Shown piece by piece: positions 10,201 through 21,354 of a stretch of DNA of 64,000 bases. Position numbers and translations under genes: made by a program. The DNA is from Lolium rigidum (Eukaryota; Streptophyta; Magnoliopsida; Poales; Poaceae): NCBI RefSeq assembly GCF_022539505.1, contig NC_061513.1, forward strand, positions 354,497,696 through 354,561,695, in the 5' to 3' direction. The notes below the pieces were generated by a model that saw only the letters and a list, made by a program, of their open reading frames with translations, was not told where the DNA came from and ran no database searches. Position 1 is the first letter of the stretch; every line of letters begins with the position of its first letter.

Positions 10201-13200
10201 TCATTCGTCTTCCTTGGCTGTCCGTTCCGTGAAATGAGCTGTACACAAACAGATCGTCGATCAAGGAGGAGCGCCTCCGGCGGCCAGTAAGCACGCGGCG
10301 CTGCAGGCGCCAGGATAACGCCCTCGCCGCCCTCGCTCCCGGGTGCCGCCGCCAATCCTATCTGCCGCCTTCATCGAGCCATTGCCCAGGTCGCCGCCAT
10401 CAAGCCCACGCACTTTCCAGGACGCCGAACATACATTCCGCTGCCCAGGACGCCGCCTTGCGCTTGCTTATCTCGTCGGCACGCCCAGCCTGGCTGCCCC
10501 TGCCCGGGTCGCATCATGACAGGTATCCTCGCCTATTTAGCCTCCACCAAGGTAGTAGCTATAATGAAGAGGCAACACCAGCGGCTCCTGTGATACTCAA
10601 CCTCAGCCCAAGCGGCGGGTGGTGGCGGCCTAGGCAAGGGCGGCGGCGCCATGATCTGGCAGCTGGCCGGCGGTCGAGACAACGCCCGGTCGATTCCGGT
10701 CTTTCTCGCGTGAACACACGAGAAAAGAACAGAGGCCGATTGCTTGTGCGCATGCATGCATGTGGGACATACACAAATACATGCGCTTTGTATTTTTTGA
10801 CCTATATATATATATACATGAAAAAAACAATGGTGTGGCAAGAAAACCGGGTTAAATTGGTGGAAGGGGTAATTTCAGTCGGTTTTTAAAGTTTGAGGGT
10901 CCGAACCAAATCAGAAATGAGGGTTGTAAACTGAACTCTGAGACAAGTTTAGGGGTGTAATATGGACTTCTCTCTTCTTCTTGGTGCGTCCTTTGTAATA
11001 ATTGAAAACTATATGGTATAATAATCATTTGGAAGAATCTCTGTAGGCGTAGTGTTGGTACTAATGAGCTGATTCTGAGATGCAGTTTGTAGTGTGAACT
11101 GCGAGCCCTTTTCACACTTGACTACTAACCAAAATGTGGTGTACTGGCTCAGGATTGCCCTTTTTTAATTCCAGGGTTTCTCTGAATTTGGAAGTTACCA
11201 CTTAGCTTTCTTTCTATCAATTGAAGAAGTAATTGGAAAATAAAACAGCAAGTACAAAAATGAGTGTGTTAACACGTGGTTCTTGCATGTTTACAGGTGT
11301 TAAGTGATTCCCAGAAGCGGGCAGTCTATGACCAGTATGGAGAAGAGGCACTCAAGGGGCAGGCGCCCCCTCCAGGAGCAGGTGGGCCCAGTGGATCTTC
11401 CTACTATGGTGGTGATGGATCAACATTCCGGTTCAACCCTCGGAGTGCAGACGATATATTTGCCGAGTTCTTTGGATTCTCAAGCCCATTCTCAGGCATG
11501 GGCGGAATGGGTGGCATGGGTGGTGGTGCCGAGAGGGGCATGAGGGGATCAAGGTTTGGGATGTTCGGCGATGATATGTTTGGATCCTTCCCTCAGTTCC
11601 CTGGTGAGGCATCAGTGCATGCTCCCCAGCGGTCCCACAAGGCTGGACCAATTGAGAACCGACTGCCATGCAACCTTGCTGACCTGTACAAAGGTACTAC
11701 CAAGAAGATGAAGATATCTCGGGAGATATTAGATTCCAGTGGGTGAGTATTAACATATACTTTTAAACTGACCTATGAAGCTAAAACTTAATTTCCAGGA
11801 CCTAAATGAAAAAACAACTTATAGGGTCACATGGTTTTTGTTGCTAAAGTAATTTATCGGATGCGCATAATTTGTTGCTGTCGATTCTATTGTTCTGACA
11901 ACTGCTTTGCTTGATTACAGTATGAATGATGTTTGTTTAGTGATGTGAAAAGTGGCATATTGCCATTTCAAGCAAGCTCTAAGTATCAACCTGAATAATT
12001 TGACATGTATAAACTAGAGTTCTGATACACTTATCTTCAAAATTTGAACTTGAGCATGACTCGATTACTTTAGCTGTTAAGTGCAGGTCTCGTGTATCAT
12101 ATATGTCATCCAGCGATCGGCACCTAGAAAACATCATACTGCTTTTGAACCAGATTCTAAAAATATAAGTGTCATTTTAAATTGGATGCTCAGTGCAGAA
12201 GGATAAGATGATATGGTTTTACAAAGTTTTCTTACGACTCTGTTCACCAGTGTAGTATTTTTTTTCTGTTATTTGAATCACATTAAAATGATATGTTTCC
12301 TTTCAAATTGAATGCTAAGGGGCAGGAGGATAACATAAATACATGATATGATGTTACCACATTTTCTTATGATTTATGCTCACCCATGCCACAACTTTTA
12401 TTTGTTTCTCTGTTCAATGATCCTAAACAATAATTAATAACTTCTAATATATCCATGTTTGTTTTGACAAATGTCTTTTTTTAGCACTGCGCTATCTTTC
12501 GTTGTGAAATTTCTTGCACGTCGTGAGGGTTGGTGTCACACCGAATGTTCTAAGGTCTACTTGGACGGAGGCTCGTGGCGATATGCAAAACCGGATTATT
12601 ACAAGGTTTAACATTATTAGCGCGGCAATTACTCATGTAGCCAATTAGTGCTCTGTTGGATCCATACACCAGCTACCATATAATGCTCTAAGCTTCATGC
12701 CACTTTGTCTTCTTCTCTATTAATGCATCGAAACACAAAGCATTTTGCGTTTTCGCTTAAAATAACACAAGTGGCCATCTTAGAATCATCTCCAGCAGCA
12801 GCCAGCAGTAGAGTTGTTAGATGAGATGCAATATGACTACTAAAAGCAAACAAGATGATAATGAATTGATGATTCATAATGATGATTTGGTCGTCTAGAA
12901 CTCTGTAGTACCACTGATTGTGTGATACCAGTAGCTCTTTCTTATCATTTGATTTGGTTGCGGACTTTCTATATATAGAAGGTACTCCCTCTGTTTTTGT
13001 TTACAGATCCGGAGGATAAAATCAGATATCCTAGGTTTATTAGTTGGGAGAATCTATTGCATGCATGCGCATCTCCCCACCCGGTTCGTCTCTTGGCAGT
13101 TAATGCATGAGAGCCAATCCTGGTTTTCCTGGGATTTTACTGGCCGTGGATGCGAGGGAGAGTACATGGCGTTGCGGGACCTCAGTTAACGGAGTTAATT

Positions 13201-15304
13201 TCAGGATTTTTACATTTAACCGAGCACTAAATAAGCGATTTGATTGGAAATGGTTTCAGCCAGAGAGAAATCAGCTAGCCATCAACTTGTGCATTGGCCC
13301 CAGCGTATCGGTCCTCCTGACCTATAATCAAAAACAGAGGGAGTAGTTCGTTAGGAAATGAAGCATTTATTGTTGAGACACTGACAGTATGTCTAAGTTT
13401 TTTCACAACTGTCACCAACTTGTGACTGCATTTAGTGACGACAAGAGATGGGGTTACATGATATTTAAAATCCAAACTTCAAATAGAGAAACAGGCTACC
13501 TGAGACAAGGTGAGGTGAGCTAAGTGGGTACCACTTATATCCTCTCTATTCATGCTGTTTATGCCTGAGACAAGTAATTCATGTTACCAGTGCTCATCAA
13601 TACTTTGTTAATCTCTTGTGTACATTTTATCACTAGCATATGTTAGCAGGTCTGTTTGTGATTCAAGTAGACTACTTTCATTGGTTTAGATGCATATATG
13701 TGATTTTCACATATAGACAAGATGCTTTTGATATTAAACCATGCATTTGTTCTATCAGATAAGTTTGAAGTCTTGAGAGTGGATTTGTACGATGTACATG
13801 CAAGGGTTGATTCTTGAGTTTAGTGTTTAGGTACTTGTGCATCTTCAAAATTGCTCATAACATTCATAGATGTGCGTTTGTTAGAACCATGCACACTTCG
13901 AAAAATCATGCAAAAAGTATGATTAAATGTGCCCCTGCAAAAGTATGACAATAGATGCAACTTCTTATTTGACGATGCAGCTACAACACTTGTCTTTCTT
14001 TGTACAAGATACATTTGTTCATATGCACGATGTTCCACAGATACACATTTAACATAATGCAGATCTATGGGTCTTTAGAATATTTTGAGATGCACAAGTA
14101 TCTAATCCTGAACTCAAGAAGTCACCCTTGCATGTGCAACTTTATATTTGCCTTCCCATCGCAATCTTCACTGTGATTTTGTTTTCATACTTTTCTCTCC
14201 TGTTTAAATGGTGCTGTATTCCACAGTTTGATGTTTTATAACACTAAAGATTCTGGGTAATCATTGCGTTTATGTTTACCACAGGTAGTCTTCACATTTG
14301 ATGATACATAGTCACTAGCGGCTAATCTAGGCATGATTTACACACGAAACATATCACCTTGAGATATGTGTCTCATATCTCAAGATTATATGGAGCATTT
14401 TGGCTGCTTTTCATGAAATTCCACCTTGAGACATGTTTCTCGCATATGGGAGGGAGAAATGTTAGGTGTGCATTAATAGTCTTAGAGAAACAGAATCGGC
14501 TTCCCTCCATAGTATTTGAAATTAGATTGTCTAGGAAATATTGAAAGAACAACTGGTCCAAATCTGTGTGCAAATTATATTTCTCATGAAACAGGGGGGA
14601 ATCGTACGATGTATATGTACTAAATTCTTAAATGTGAAATTCAAATTGATAACTGAGGTTTGAATTTTTCTCTCACCCTCCAGGAAAGCCGGTAGGAGGA
14701 TGAGATAATTTTCCCTATCAGCAGTAGGTTATATCATTTAAATTTTCCTTTCTGCTGCATGTGTTTCTTGAACTGACTTTTACGCCTGTCATTTGCTTGT
14801 CATTTTGTAATGATTATTAGTTTCATTCACTTGGTGCCTTACCAATCTTTCTTCATTGTTGTCAGGAGAACCATGGTTGTTGAGGAGATCCTAACAATTG
14901 AGATTAAACCTGGATGGAAGAAAGGGACAAAAATCACTTTTCCTGAGAAGGGTAATGAGGCCCCACATGTTATTCCTGCAGATATTGTGTTTGTTATTGA
15001 TGAGAAGCCACATGATCAATTCATAAGAGACGGAAATGATCTGATCATGACCCAGAAGATTTCCTTGGCCGAAGCCTTGACTGGATGTACTGTTCTTGTA
15101 ACAACATTAGATGGCCGGAACCTGACCATACCAATCAACAACGTCATCAACCCTGGCTACGAGGAAGTTGTTCCCCGAGAAGGCATGCCAATCCCGAAAG
15201 ATCGATCCAAGAAGGGAAATCTTAAGATTAAATTCAGCATCAAGTTCCCCTCCAGGCTGACGACAGAGCAGAAATCGGAAATTAGGAGGCTACTAGAATC
15301 TTGA
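7278..15304 (+). CDS. Class B (type II) DnaJ/Hsp40 co-chaperone, DNAJB-like, three exons
   Basis: Exons are 7278-7442, 11297-11742 and 14866-15304, joined at GT/AG sites (phases 0 and 2) into 349 residues. The start is the ATG in ggcggcATGGGCCTGGAC; the in-frame GTG 30 bases upstream is not a plausible plant start. Residues 1-70 form a J domain with the HPD motif in [10 protein letters not shown], which stimulates Hsp70 ATPase. A Gly/Phe/Met-rich linker follows ([24 protein letters not shown]), then the two C-terminal substrate-binding domains, starting near [20 protein letters not shown] and continuing through [20 protein letters not shown] to the end. There is no CxxCxGxG zinc finger and no CaaX tail, so it is class B and probably cytosolic/nuclear. 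Length and domain order match plant DNAJB1/4/13-like proteins. Intron 1 splits the J domain after SEAYE. The product is intact, with no frameshift. The introns are full of transposons. Confidence 0.95.
7727..8890 (-). mobile_element. 5'-truncated LINE 3' region in DnaJ intron 1
   Basis: Read on the minus strand, the segment ends with gcctcggtttcaagaaaaa near 7720, the usual 'tttgcctc...tttc-A' 3' end of grass LINEs. It is preceded by a non-coding 3' region. It has no reverse transcriptase, so it is severely 5' truncated. A hAT-like MITE (8132-8565) interrupts it. The right border is approximate and no target duplication could be fixed. Confidence 0.55.
8132..8565. mobile_element. hAT-like MITE inside the intron-1 LINE
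   Basis: A perfect 14-base terminal inverted repeat, CATGGGCGGGCACA at the left and its complement at the right, encloses 434 bases. The flanks are an exact 8-bp target duplication, actctgtg (8124-8131 and 8566-8573), diagnostic of hAT-superfamily insertion. The inverted similarity continues inward (atgggtattca on both sides). No transposase is present, so it is non-autonomous. Confidence 0.9.
9964..10968. mobile_element. Element with ~145-base terminal inverted repeats and GC-rich core (Mutator-like?)
   Basis: The left arm (about 9964-10110) and right arm (10845-10968) are inverted copies. Both contain gtccatattacacccctaaa, agttcagtttacaaccct and tttggttcgga. The core, 10200-10740, is GC-rich with many gcgcc and cgccgcc motifs, unlike the AT-rich intron around it, as in Pack-MULEs that capture gene pieces. 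No target duplication could be confirmed. It sits in DnaJ intron 1. Confidence 0.7.
12985..13343. mobile_element. Stowaway (Tc1/mariner) MITE in DnaJ intron 2
   Basis: A perfect 15-base terminal inverted repeat, CTCCCTCTGTTTTTG, bounds 359 bases flanked by TA on both sides, the Stowaway hallmark. It lies well away from the exon junctions. No coding capacity. Confidence 0.9.
13788..14142. repeat. Inverted repeat / foldback in DnaJ intron 2
   Basis: The left arm contains catgcaagggttgattcttg and gtacttgtgcatcttc. The right arm carries the complement of near-identical words (caagaagtcacccttgcatg, gatgcacaagta). The arms are ~60-90 bases and the centre holds a further short inverted pair around tgtgcg. 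Probably a MITE of unknown family. Confidence 0.6.
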
Positions 15305-15583
15305 GGAACAGAAGCGAACTGACCTGATCATTAGGCCGGCTAGTTTTTGTTGGTGCAAGGCCATGCATTCAAATTCCAAGCTACGAATACCATTCAACAT
15401 ATTCAGTTTTGATTAAGCCGTGAGGGTTTTGGATGGTTTTTTGTATGTAGCTCGCAATGTTGATTTTTGGCAGAATAATTTTCCCACAAATAGATATTAT
15501 GTGTGACCTCATCTCCAGTCACGCTGTACAATTGACCGCACCTAGTCGCATCCCAAAGCCCCTTTTGGTCGGGCGTGCCCTAA

Positions 15584-15811
15584 GACTGCTCAAAGTGGTA
15601 GTAACATAGCTAGTCACATCACACATCTCAAGGCATTTTGGTGACATGGCACCATAACATCACATACCTTAAGGCAAGATGAGTCTACAACATAATAAAT
15701 GATACAATGCATGACACCGCATATAAGTTACTACCCACTATGAATGTAGTAACCTAGACTAGTAACATGGCATATGTTACTAGTCTAAGTTACTCCCCAC
15801 TATGACTAGCC
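15584..15811. mobile_element. Harbinger/Tourist-like MITE downstream of DnaJ
   Basis: 228 bases between TAA target duplications (15581-15583 and 15812-15814). The ends are imperfect inverted repeats: gactgctcaaagtggtagta on the left and the complement of ggctagtcatagtgggg on the right. It lies about 280 bases after the DnaJ stop codon. Confidence 0.65.
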
Positions 15812-16214
15812 TAATAGTGTCCGATGCACCTTGCCTGTCTGTCGCTGCTACATAGGGTCGTTGTGGGAGTGTCGGACAAAATTTAAAATGAAGCGGGTAC
15901 CCACTTGCTAGCAACCAAAGTCGACGTCGTCCCCCCTGCATTTCTTTCGCGACGCACCTCCCCTCCCACCCCTCCCATTGCCACTCAATTCGTTGGCCAT
16001 TTCAACGGAATATATCGCATATGGCAGAATCTGCAACGATGCCTCACCGCCTAGCCGTCGGTTGTTCACTGACTTGGCCTCGAAAGCGGAAGCCACTCTG
16101 CGTGTCCATCACGAACTAAAGGTGTTCGACCGTTTGTTTGGTAGGAGCTGCCTGCCGTGGTTCTTGCCTCCCTTGCCGCCGCTGATTTTTAACTATTTCT
16201 TTTGCCTCGTAGAT

Positions 16215-16690
16215 ATGAATAGCGACGACGAGATGATCCAACAATTATGGAGGACAAGGACACCTTCATGGTCAACGTTCGGGAGCACATATCGATAATC
16301 AGTTGCCTTCAAAAAAATGCTTGATGACGTCGAGCCAAAGAAGAAGGTTCAAAGCCTGGAAGAAAGAAATCGAAGTTCCGACAAAGGTTGGAGGGTCGTA
16401 CCATGCTTTACACCGTCTACTTCATCGACGGGGCAACACACACCGATAATTTTTGGAGGCACTACAAGATGAGTAAGGACGTGCTCATGGAATTTTTTCA
16501 TGGCGTAAGAGAGTACGACGACTACTTCAAGCTGAAACACGATGTCGTTGGCACGAATGATTTCTGGTCGATCCAGATATGCACCACTGCTATGAGGATG
16601 CTTGCATATGAAGTCCCTGTCGATTCACAGGACGACTAACTTCGCATGGGTGAGTCCACTCCCATCGAATGAATGTATAGCAAAGACTAT
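16215..16690 (+). pseudogene. PIF/Harbinger transposase N-terminal remnant
   Basis: Reading across frames on the + strand gives MNSDDEMIQQLW at 16215, then from about 16388 a long open stretch with FIDGATHTDNFWRHYKMSKD, IQICTTAMRMLAYEVPVDSQ and, after a stop, LRMGESTPIECMYSKDYL. These are the conserved N-terminal motifs of plant PIF/Harbinger (HARBI1-like) transposases. Several frameshifts and stops are present, and the DDE catalytic domain is absent. This is a dead fragment with no visible ends. Confidence 0.75.
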
Positions 16691-17095
16691 TTGAGAGAAT
16701 GAAACATGGACTGTTAAGATCATGACACAAAATGCAGCGAGAGGATTTCCAAGATGCTTTAGAAGCATCGATTTCCGGGCAGGATACCCCTTAGGACATA
16801 TTATGATACCCGCATATTAGACATAGACTAGATAAAATCCGCCTATGGCGGCACCCTGTAAACACATCTATGATCATATACTGGATTGCTAGCAGGATGT
16901 AGCGATCCTCCACCGCGGGGACGTGAACCTGGGTACGTCGTGTGCCATCTCGCTCCCAGAGTCTTCAGACGTCGCCTTTCCCTAAAACCTAGGTCCATAA
17001 TCTTGGACATTTTCCGAGGTGAACCCTCCTCACTATTTGTTTTTCCCAAACCTTAGCCGCCCCTCTTCCTCCACCTCTCTCCACTACTACCCTGG

Positions 17096-17300
17096 TGAAA
17101 GTGCATGGAGCCCCCATGTGTGGTTTTGGTAATTAATGACAATCCCTATGGACTAATGTTTGCATTGAGTTATATTTGTAGGAGTTGTCCATAGGAAATT
17201 CTTTAACCATTTGTTGGCTTCAAGGTTGCAATAAGAAGAAATTGATGAAGGATATCAAGTGTCAAGCATGTCTTGAAGATGAAGATGAAGTGAGCCCTCA
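17096..17300 (+). mobile_element. Copia-like LTR start, cut by assembly gap
   Basis: The sequence begins TGAAAGTGCATGGAGCCCC and continues with a non-coding LTR-like stretch. This 'tgaaagtgcatggagcccccatg' opening (first 18 bases shown) is common in Triticeae Copia elements of the Maximus type; the name is from memory and not verified. It runs into the 100-N gap at 17301, so the body is lost. Confidence 0.55.
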
Positions 17301-17400
17301 NNNNNNNNNNNNNNNNNNNNNNNNNNNNNNNNNNNNNNNNNNNNNNNNNNNNNNNNNNNNNNNNNNNNNNNNNNNNNNNNNNNNNNNNNNNNNNNNNNNN
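17301..17400. other. Assembly gap, 100 N
   Basis: Exactly 100 undetermined bases, a placeholder for a gap of unknown length. The sequence differs in element family on its two sides (Copia LTR before, Gypsy LTR after). Confidence 0.99.
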
Positions 17401-17725
17401 TAAGGCGGCGCGGCCAGGGGTGGGGCCGTGCCCCCTATGGCGTGGCCGCCTCGTCGCCCCTCTTCGTCTCCTCTTCAGACTTCTGAAAGGCTCCGTGGAA
17501 AATAAGACCGTGGGCTTTTGTTTCGTCCAATTTCGAGAAAATTTCCTGTATAGGATTTCTGAAACCAAAAACAGCAGAAAACAGGAACTGGCGCTTCGGC
17601 ATCTTGTTAATAGGTTAGTGCCGGAAAATGCATCAAAATGATGTAAAGTGTATAAAAAACATGTGAGTATTGTCATATAACTAGCATGGAACATAAGAAA
17701 TTATAGATACGTTTGAGACGTATCA
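17401..17725 (-). mobile_element. Gypsy family-1 LTR piece after the gap
   Basis: Matches the right-hand part of the LTR at 627-2152, with shared words gaaaataagaccgtgggctt and cttgttaataggttag, ending gagacgtatca at 17725. It is in reverse orientation, so this is the start of the LTR. The remainder is in the gap. Confidence 0.8.
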
Positions 17726-17730
17726 CACCT

Positions 17731-19454
17731 ATATTATCCACGGTCTGCGCACTGCTGCAAATAAGCCATTTGCTGCATATATAACTGTTGGGTTATGTTA
17801 ACAATTATAGCATACTATAGCATACAAATATATTGGACATAAAAATGAACTTCAAATAAGGCCGCATATTTATATTGGACCCAGAAACCACAGGGATGGG
17901 GTCAACGAGCCTTGGGGTGGCTCGCTGACACCACCCCAAGATCACTACAAAAAACCTAACCATCGGTCATATGACACATATTAGGGATTTAAAATAAACT
18001 TCAAATAAGACCTCATATTTATATTGGACCCAGAAAACCACAGGGATGGGCTCAGCGAGCCAAGTATGATGCACAAGATTGTATTTTGTGCATATAATAA
18101 GGCTCGCTGACACCACCTCAGGATCACTGCCAAAAAAACTAATCATCAGCCATATGACAACATATTAGGGATTTGAAATGAACTTCAAATAAAGCCTCAT
18201 ATTTATCGAAAACCGCGGAAATGGGGTGAGCGAACCAAGCACGATATGCACAAAATTTGTATTGTATTTTTCCATATGATAAAGTTCACTCACACCACCC
18301 TGCGATTACTACCGAAATTATTTAATCATCGGACATTACAAATATAGCATACAAAATCTACATATAGCTAGCATAAAAATAATTCAAATAAATCTATATT
18401 AGCAAACAAATCTACATAAATTAAATATAGATCCATATAATTAAGTAGCAAACAATTCTATATATGTTGCAAACAAATCTACATAGCTCAAATATAAATC
18501 TATATAATTAAGTAGCAAGCAACGTATGGCCGGTCGGGGAAGGCGGCGGCGCGGGCGGGGAAGGTGGTGGCGCGGGCGGGGAAGATGGCGCGTGGCGGCG
18601 GTTACGGCGACGACGCGTCGTTAGTGTTGGTTCGGGAGATTTTGGACAGAATGGGGGGGAAAAAGAGAGGATGAGGCTATTAATACCATGGTGCGGAGTG
18701 AGTAGCCGCGTGCCCAAAGAAGAGGCACGCTATGACTAAGTTAGTGGCCGTGTGCGCTAAAAGGGGCACGCTGGGGGTAATTTAGTAGCCGTGTGAGCGC
18801 GTAGGGTGCGATGCGGGTATTATTAGTCGTGTGCCACGCCTGGAGCACGCTGCCAATAAACATGCCCCTACAATTAATCTCCCTTCTCTGATCTGATCCT
18901 AAGACGAGCTCCTCGAAGATGCCTTATAAGTGCTAGATAAAGAAGTATAAGCATAAGACATCTTCGAGAAACTCTGCCATAGGAGATTCCCACGTTCAAT
19001 AGACGAAAATCTTCGCACAAATTTGCGTTTTCACTTTTAACAGAGTGTGACGGGTACATGCATACATATAGCACCAAAGTTGGTGCGTTTACACTATGCA
19101 TCATCTTATACAGTGCAACCATTGATGCATCATGCACACTCACAAAAAAGAGATGATAATGCGTTTGTTAGGTACGGCCAACGGATATCAGTCGCGTGTT
19201 CGGTTTGAGCACGCTACCACTAACTGCCCCGTACCTGTCGTGTGTGGCTAGATTAGCCCGCTGCTGGAATTTTCTTGCCATCTGCACAAGTGGTCCCCAC
19301 TTACTAGTCACGTGCCGAAGCATGCCACATGCTACCATTACTGGCTTACTAGTCGCGTGCCCATTTTCGGCCCGCTGCTAAAAATAGCTGCCGCGTGCCA
19401 TGTTTGTTGCCTGTTGCCATTAGTTGTGCCCCTATAGCCTTTTTCCTACTAGTG
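17731..19454 (+). mobile_element. CACTA transposon right part (B)
   Basis: Ends in gcctttttcctactagtg at 19454, the inverse of a CACTA terminus. The last ~750 bases carry many subterminal motifs of the form (t)agtagccgtgtgc / gcacgct, of the same type as in fragment A at 3017-4034. No transposase gene is present in what remains. The left boundary is the Gypsy LTR at 17725. An 18520-18610 stretch has GC-rich short repeats (ggcggggaag). Confidence 0.65.
17850..18330 (+). repeat. Three direct repeats inside CACTA fragment B
   Basis: Three copies of a 150-185 base unit start near 17850, 17999 and 18183. Each has cttcaaataa, catatttat, ccgcgg or ccacag-gatgggg, gctcgctgacaccacc and atcatcggccatatgac-like words. 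They are imperfect and unequally spaced. No coding sequence. Confidence 0.7.
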
Positions 19455-19522
19455 TAAGAACCATCTTAGTCAAGCATTCAACTACAAAATTAAAAAAAGG
19501 ATACATGGGTCATCTTGCCTAA

Positions 19523-19912
19523 GACTAGCCCCAATGGGAGTATCATAAGTAATATCATGCATGCCATGTTGGCAAAAATCTGATGTGTCACATCAATTAA
19601 TGAGGTGAGAGATAAGAGTAGTATCATGATATGATACCGTATCATGACACATAAATTTAGAAAACTTCATGACAAATACATCATGTACACACATTTGCAT
19701 TGAGATTTTACAAAATATTAAATATGATATAAGTATGATATCATAATTTTTATATTGTAAAACTTATATTATATTGGTCAAATTTACGATATTGGGATAC
19801 GCGTAGACCCTGTAAACCGGGACGGAGGGAGTACTATGCATTGTGAAGGTGGTATCACAAACTAGTATCATGTACATGATACTAGTGTATGATACTTCCC
19901 ATGTGACTAGTT
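19523..19912. mobile_element. Harbinger/Tourist-like MITE
   Basis: 390 bases between TAA duplications (19520-19522 and 19913-19915). The left end is gactagccccaatgggagta; the right end is the complement of aactagtcacatgggaagta. Within it at about 19795-19833 lies a Stowaway-like end (gggacggagggagtac), suggesting a nested remnant. Confidence 0.6.
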
Positions 19913-19980
19913 TAACCCCCTTAGCACGCTGAAAATAAGGCTTAGCCACAACATTTATTTTTACTGGTATAGTGCTATTA

Positions 19981-20599
19981 CTCCCTCCATACCGATTTAA
20001 TAGGCTTATAATGAGATGCATCGTAACCAAGGTAGAAACTGATTGGGAGAGAAAAGAAGAGCCACCGAACTGTAATTCTCTTGTAATCTGTAGCTTTTTA
20101 CTACTATTAGAGCAATTCTAATAGTGCAGCCGGGTGCTGGCTATAAGACTAGCTATAGTCAGCTTATAGCTAACTTGTACAATAGTTGGCTTTAAGGATT
20201 GATAACTTTATGTGTAAGGCCCACCACACATACTCACAAAGTGCCTAGGAGCACGTGCAAGAGCTGGCTCTTGCATGAGAGCCCATCTCTTCTTTCTCCA
20301 CTTCTCTCTCATCCACCTAAGCAAAACAACACTATTTTAATTCTTATAGTCTGCTGAGTCAGCCTTATTGTACTTGCTCTTAGGGGAAGCCAACGATTAA
20401 GGCTAGGCCCGCTTTGCAGCCACTTACTATTAGTTGCATGCATGCAGATCAAAACTGATTTCTAGGGAGCGAGAGCGATTTATGGAGGATAGGGCCGGCC
20501 ACGATAGGCACTAATTACATCTAATTATTGTTGATACGAGCCTAATTCTCTCGTATCTTTTAATTTTTTCGTAAGCCCAATAAACCGGGATAGAGGGAG
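19981..20599. mobile_element. Stowaway-like element interrupted by a second MITE
   Basis: TA-flanked ends ctccctccataccgattta and the complement of ctccctctatcccggtttat form the terminal inverted repeat. Without the inner insertion (20110-20379) it would be about 346 bases. No coding capacity. Confidence 0.65.
20110..20379. mobile_element. Harbinger-like MITE nested in a Stowaway-like element
   Basis: 270 bases with imperfect ends gagcaattctaatag and the complement of gagcaagtacaataag, flanked by TTA on each side (20107-20109 and 20380-20382). This fits PIF/Harbinger target-site preference. Confidence 0.65.
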
Positions 20600-20601
20600 T
20601 A

Positions 20602-21154
20602 TTAAGAATCTGATGCAACAAAACTTATACCAACGATCAGAAAAGACCCTAATGTTATGACAAGCAAGCAAGAAATCTCACTTCACTTTGTCATCAGCTT
20701 TTTCAAAATCAAGTTTCAACACAATTCCCACTTGCTTATTCACATGAGTATGGTGCATGATCTCATGTAAAGCAAAAAATTCCATCAAAGATGTTACTTC
20801 CCTTAATAAAGGCGCTTTGTTGCACACTAAACAACTTCTTAGCATGAGGATCCAAACGAATAGCCATGGTTTTATTGATCAGTTTATAAATGTACCTAAC
20901 AAAAAGATAGATAAAAATTGTTGAATCTTATTAGCTTCATTTATCTTAGGCTTCTAATTTATTACACTAGAGTTCAACCTTTGAACATCTAGGTTACCTT
21001 CATGAAAACTATGAAACATGTTAGCGCTTAGAGATGGCACAGTGTTAGGTTGTTAGCTAACAAACGGACCATAGAGGTTGTTAATCAGACCGGTTGTCAA
21101 GAAGTGGTGGACACTATGAAGGCAGGAGCTCAATCTTTGACGAGAGCTCATGCT
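20602..21154. other. Intergenic, no gene seen
   Basis: AT-rich sequence without a convincing reading frame, terminal repeat or gene motif. It may include decayed retroelement DNA. Confidence 0.5.
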
Positions 21155-21354
21155 ATACATCAAGACATATTTCCTCCCCTTCCTGCTCTCCTCCCTCTAC
21201 AGTAGACTTGCCTTCCCTCCACCCTTGACCGGGCCGCTGATGGCCGCTCCGCCGGGTTAGCTGGCTGGAGTTGGTCTAGGTTGGGTTCCGGAGTAATTTA
21301 GGTGTAGATCTGTAGGTTTCTTTGCTGTTTGTGGTTGTTTGCCACCGTTTGGGT

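Noticed and set aside
10458..10889. 143-residue + strand ORF in DnaJ intron 1
   Set aside because: Spans the GC-rich core and terminal repeat of a transposon-like element; low-complexity, no motif.
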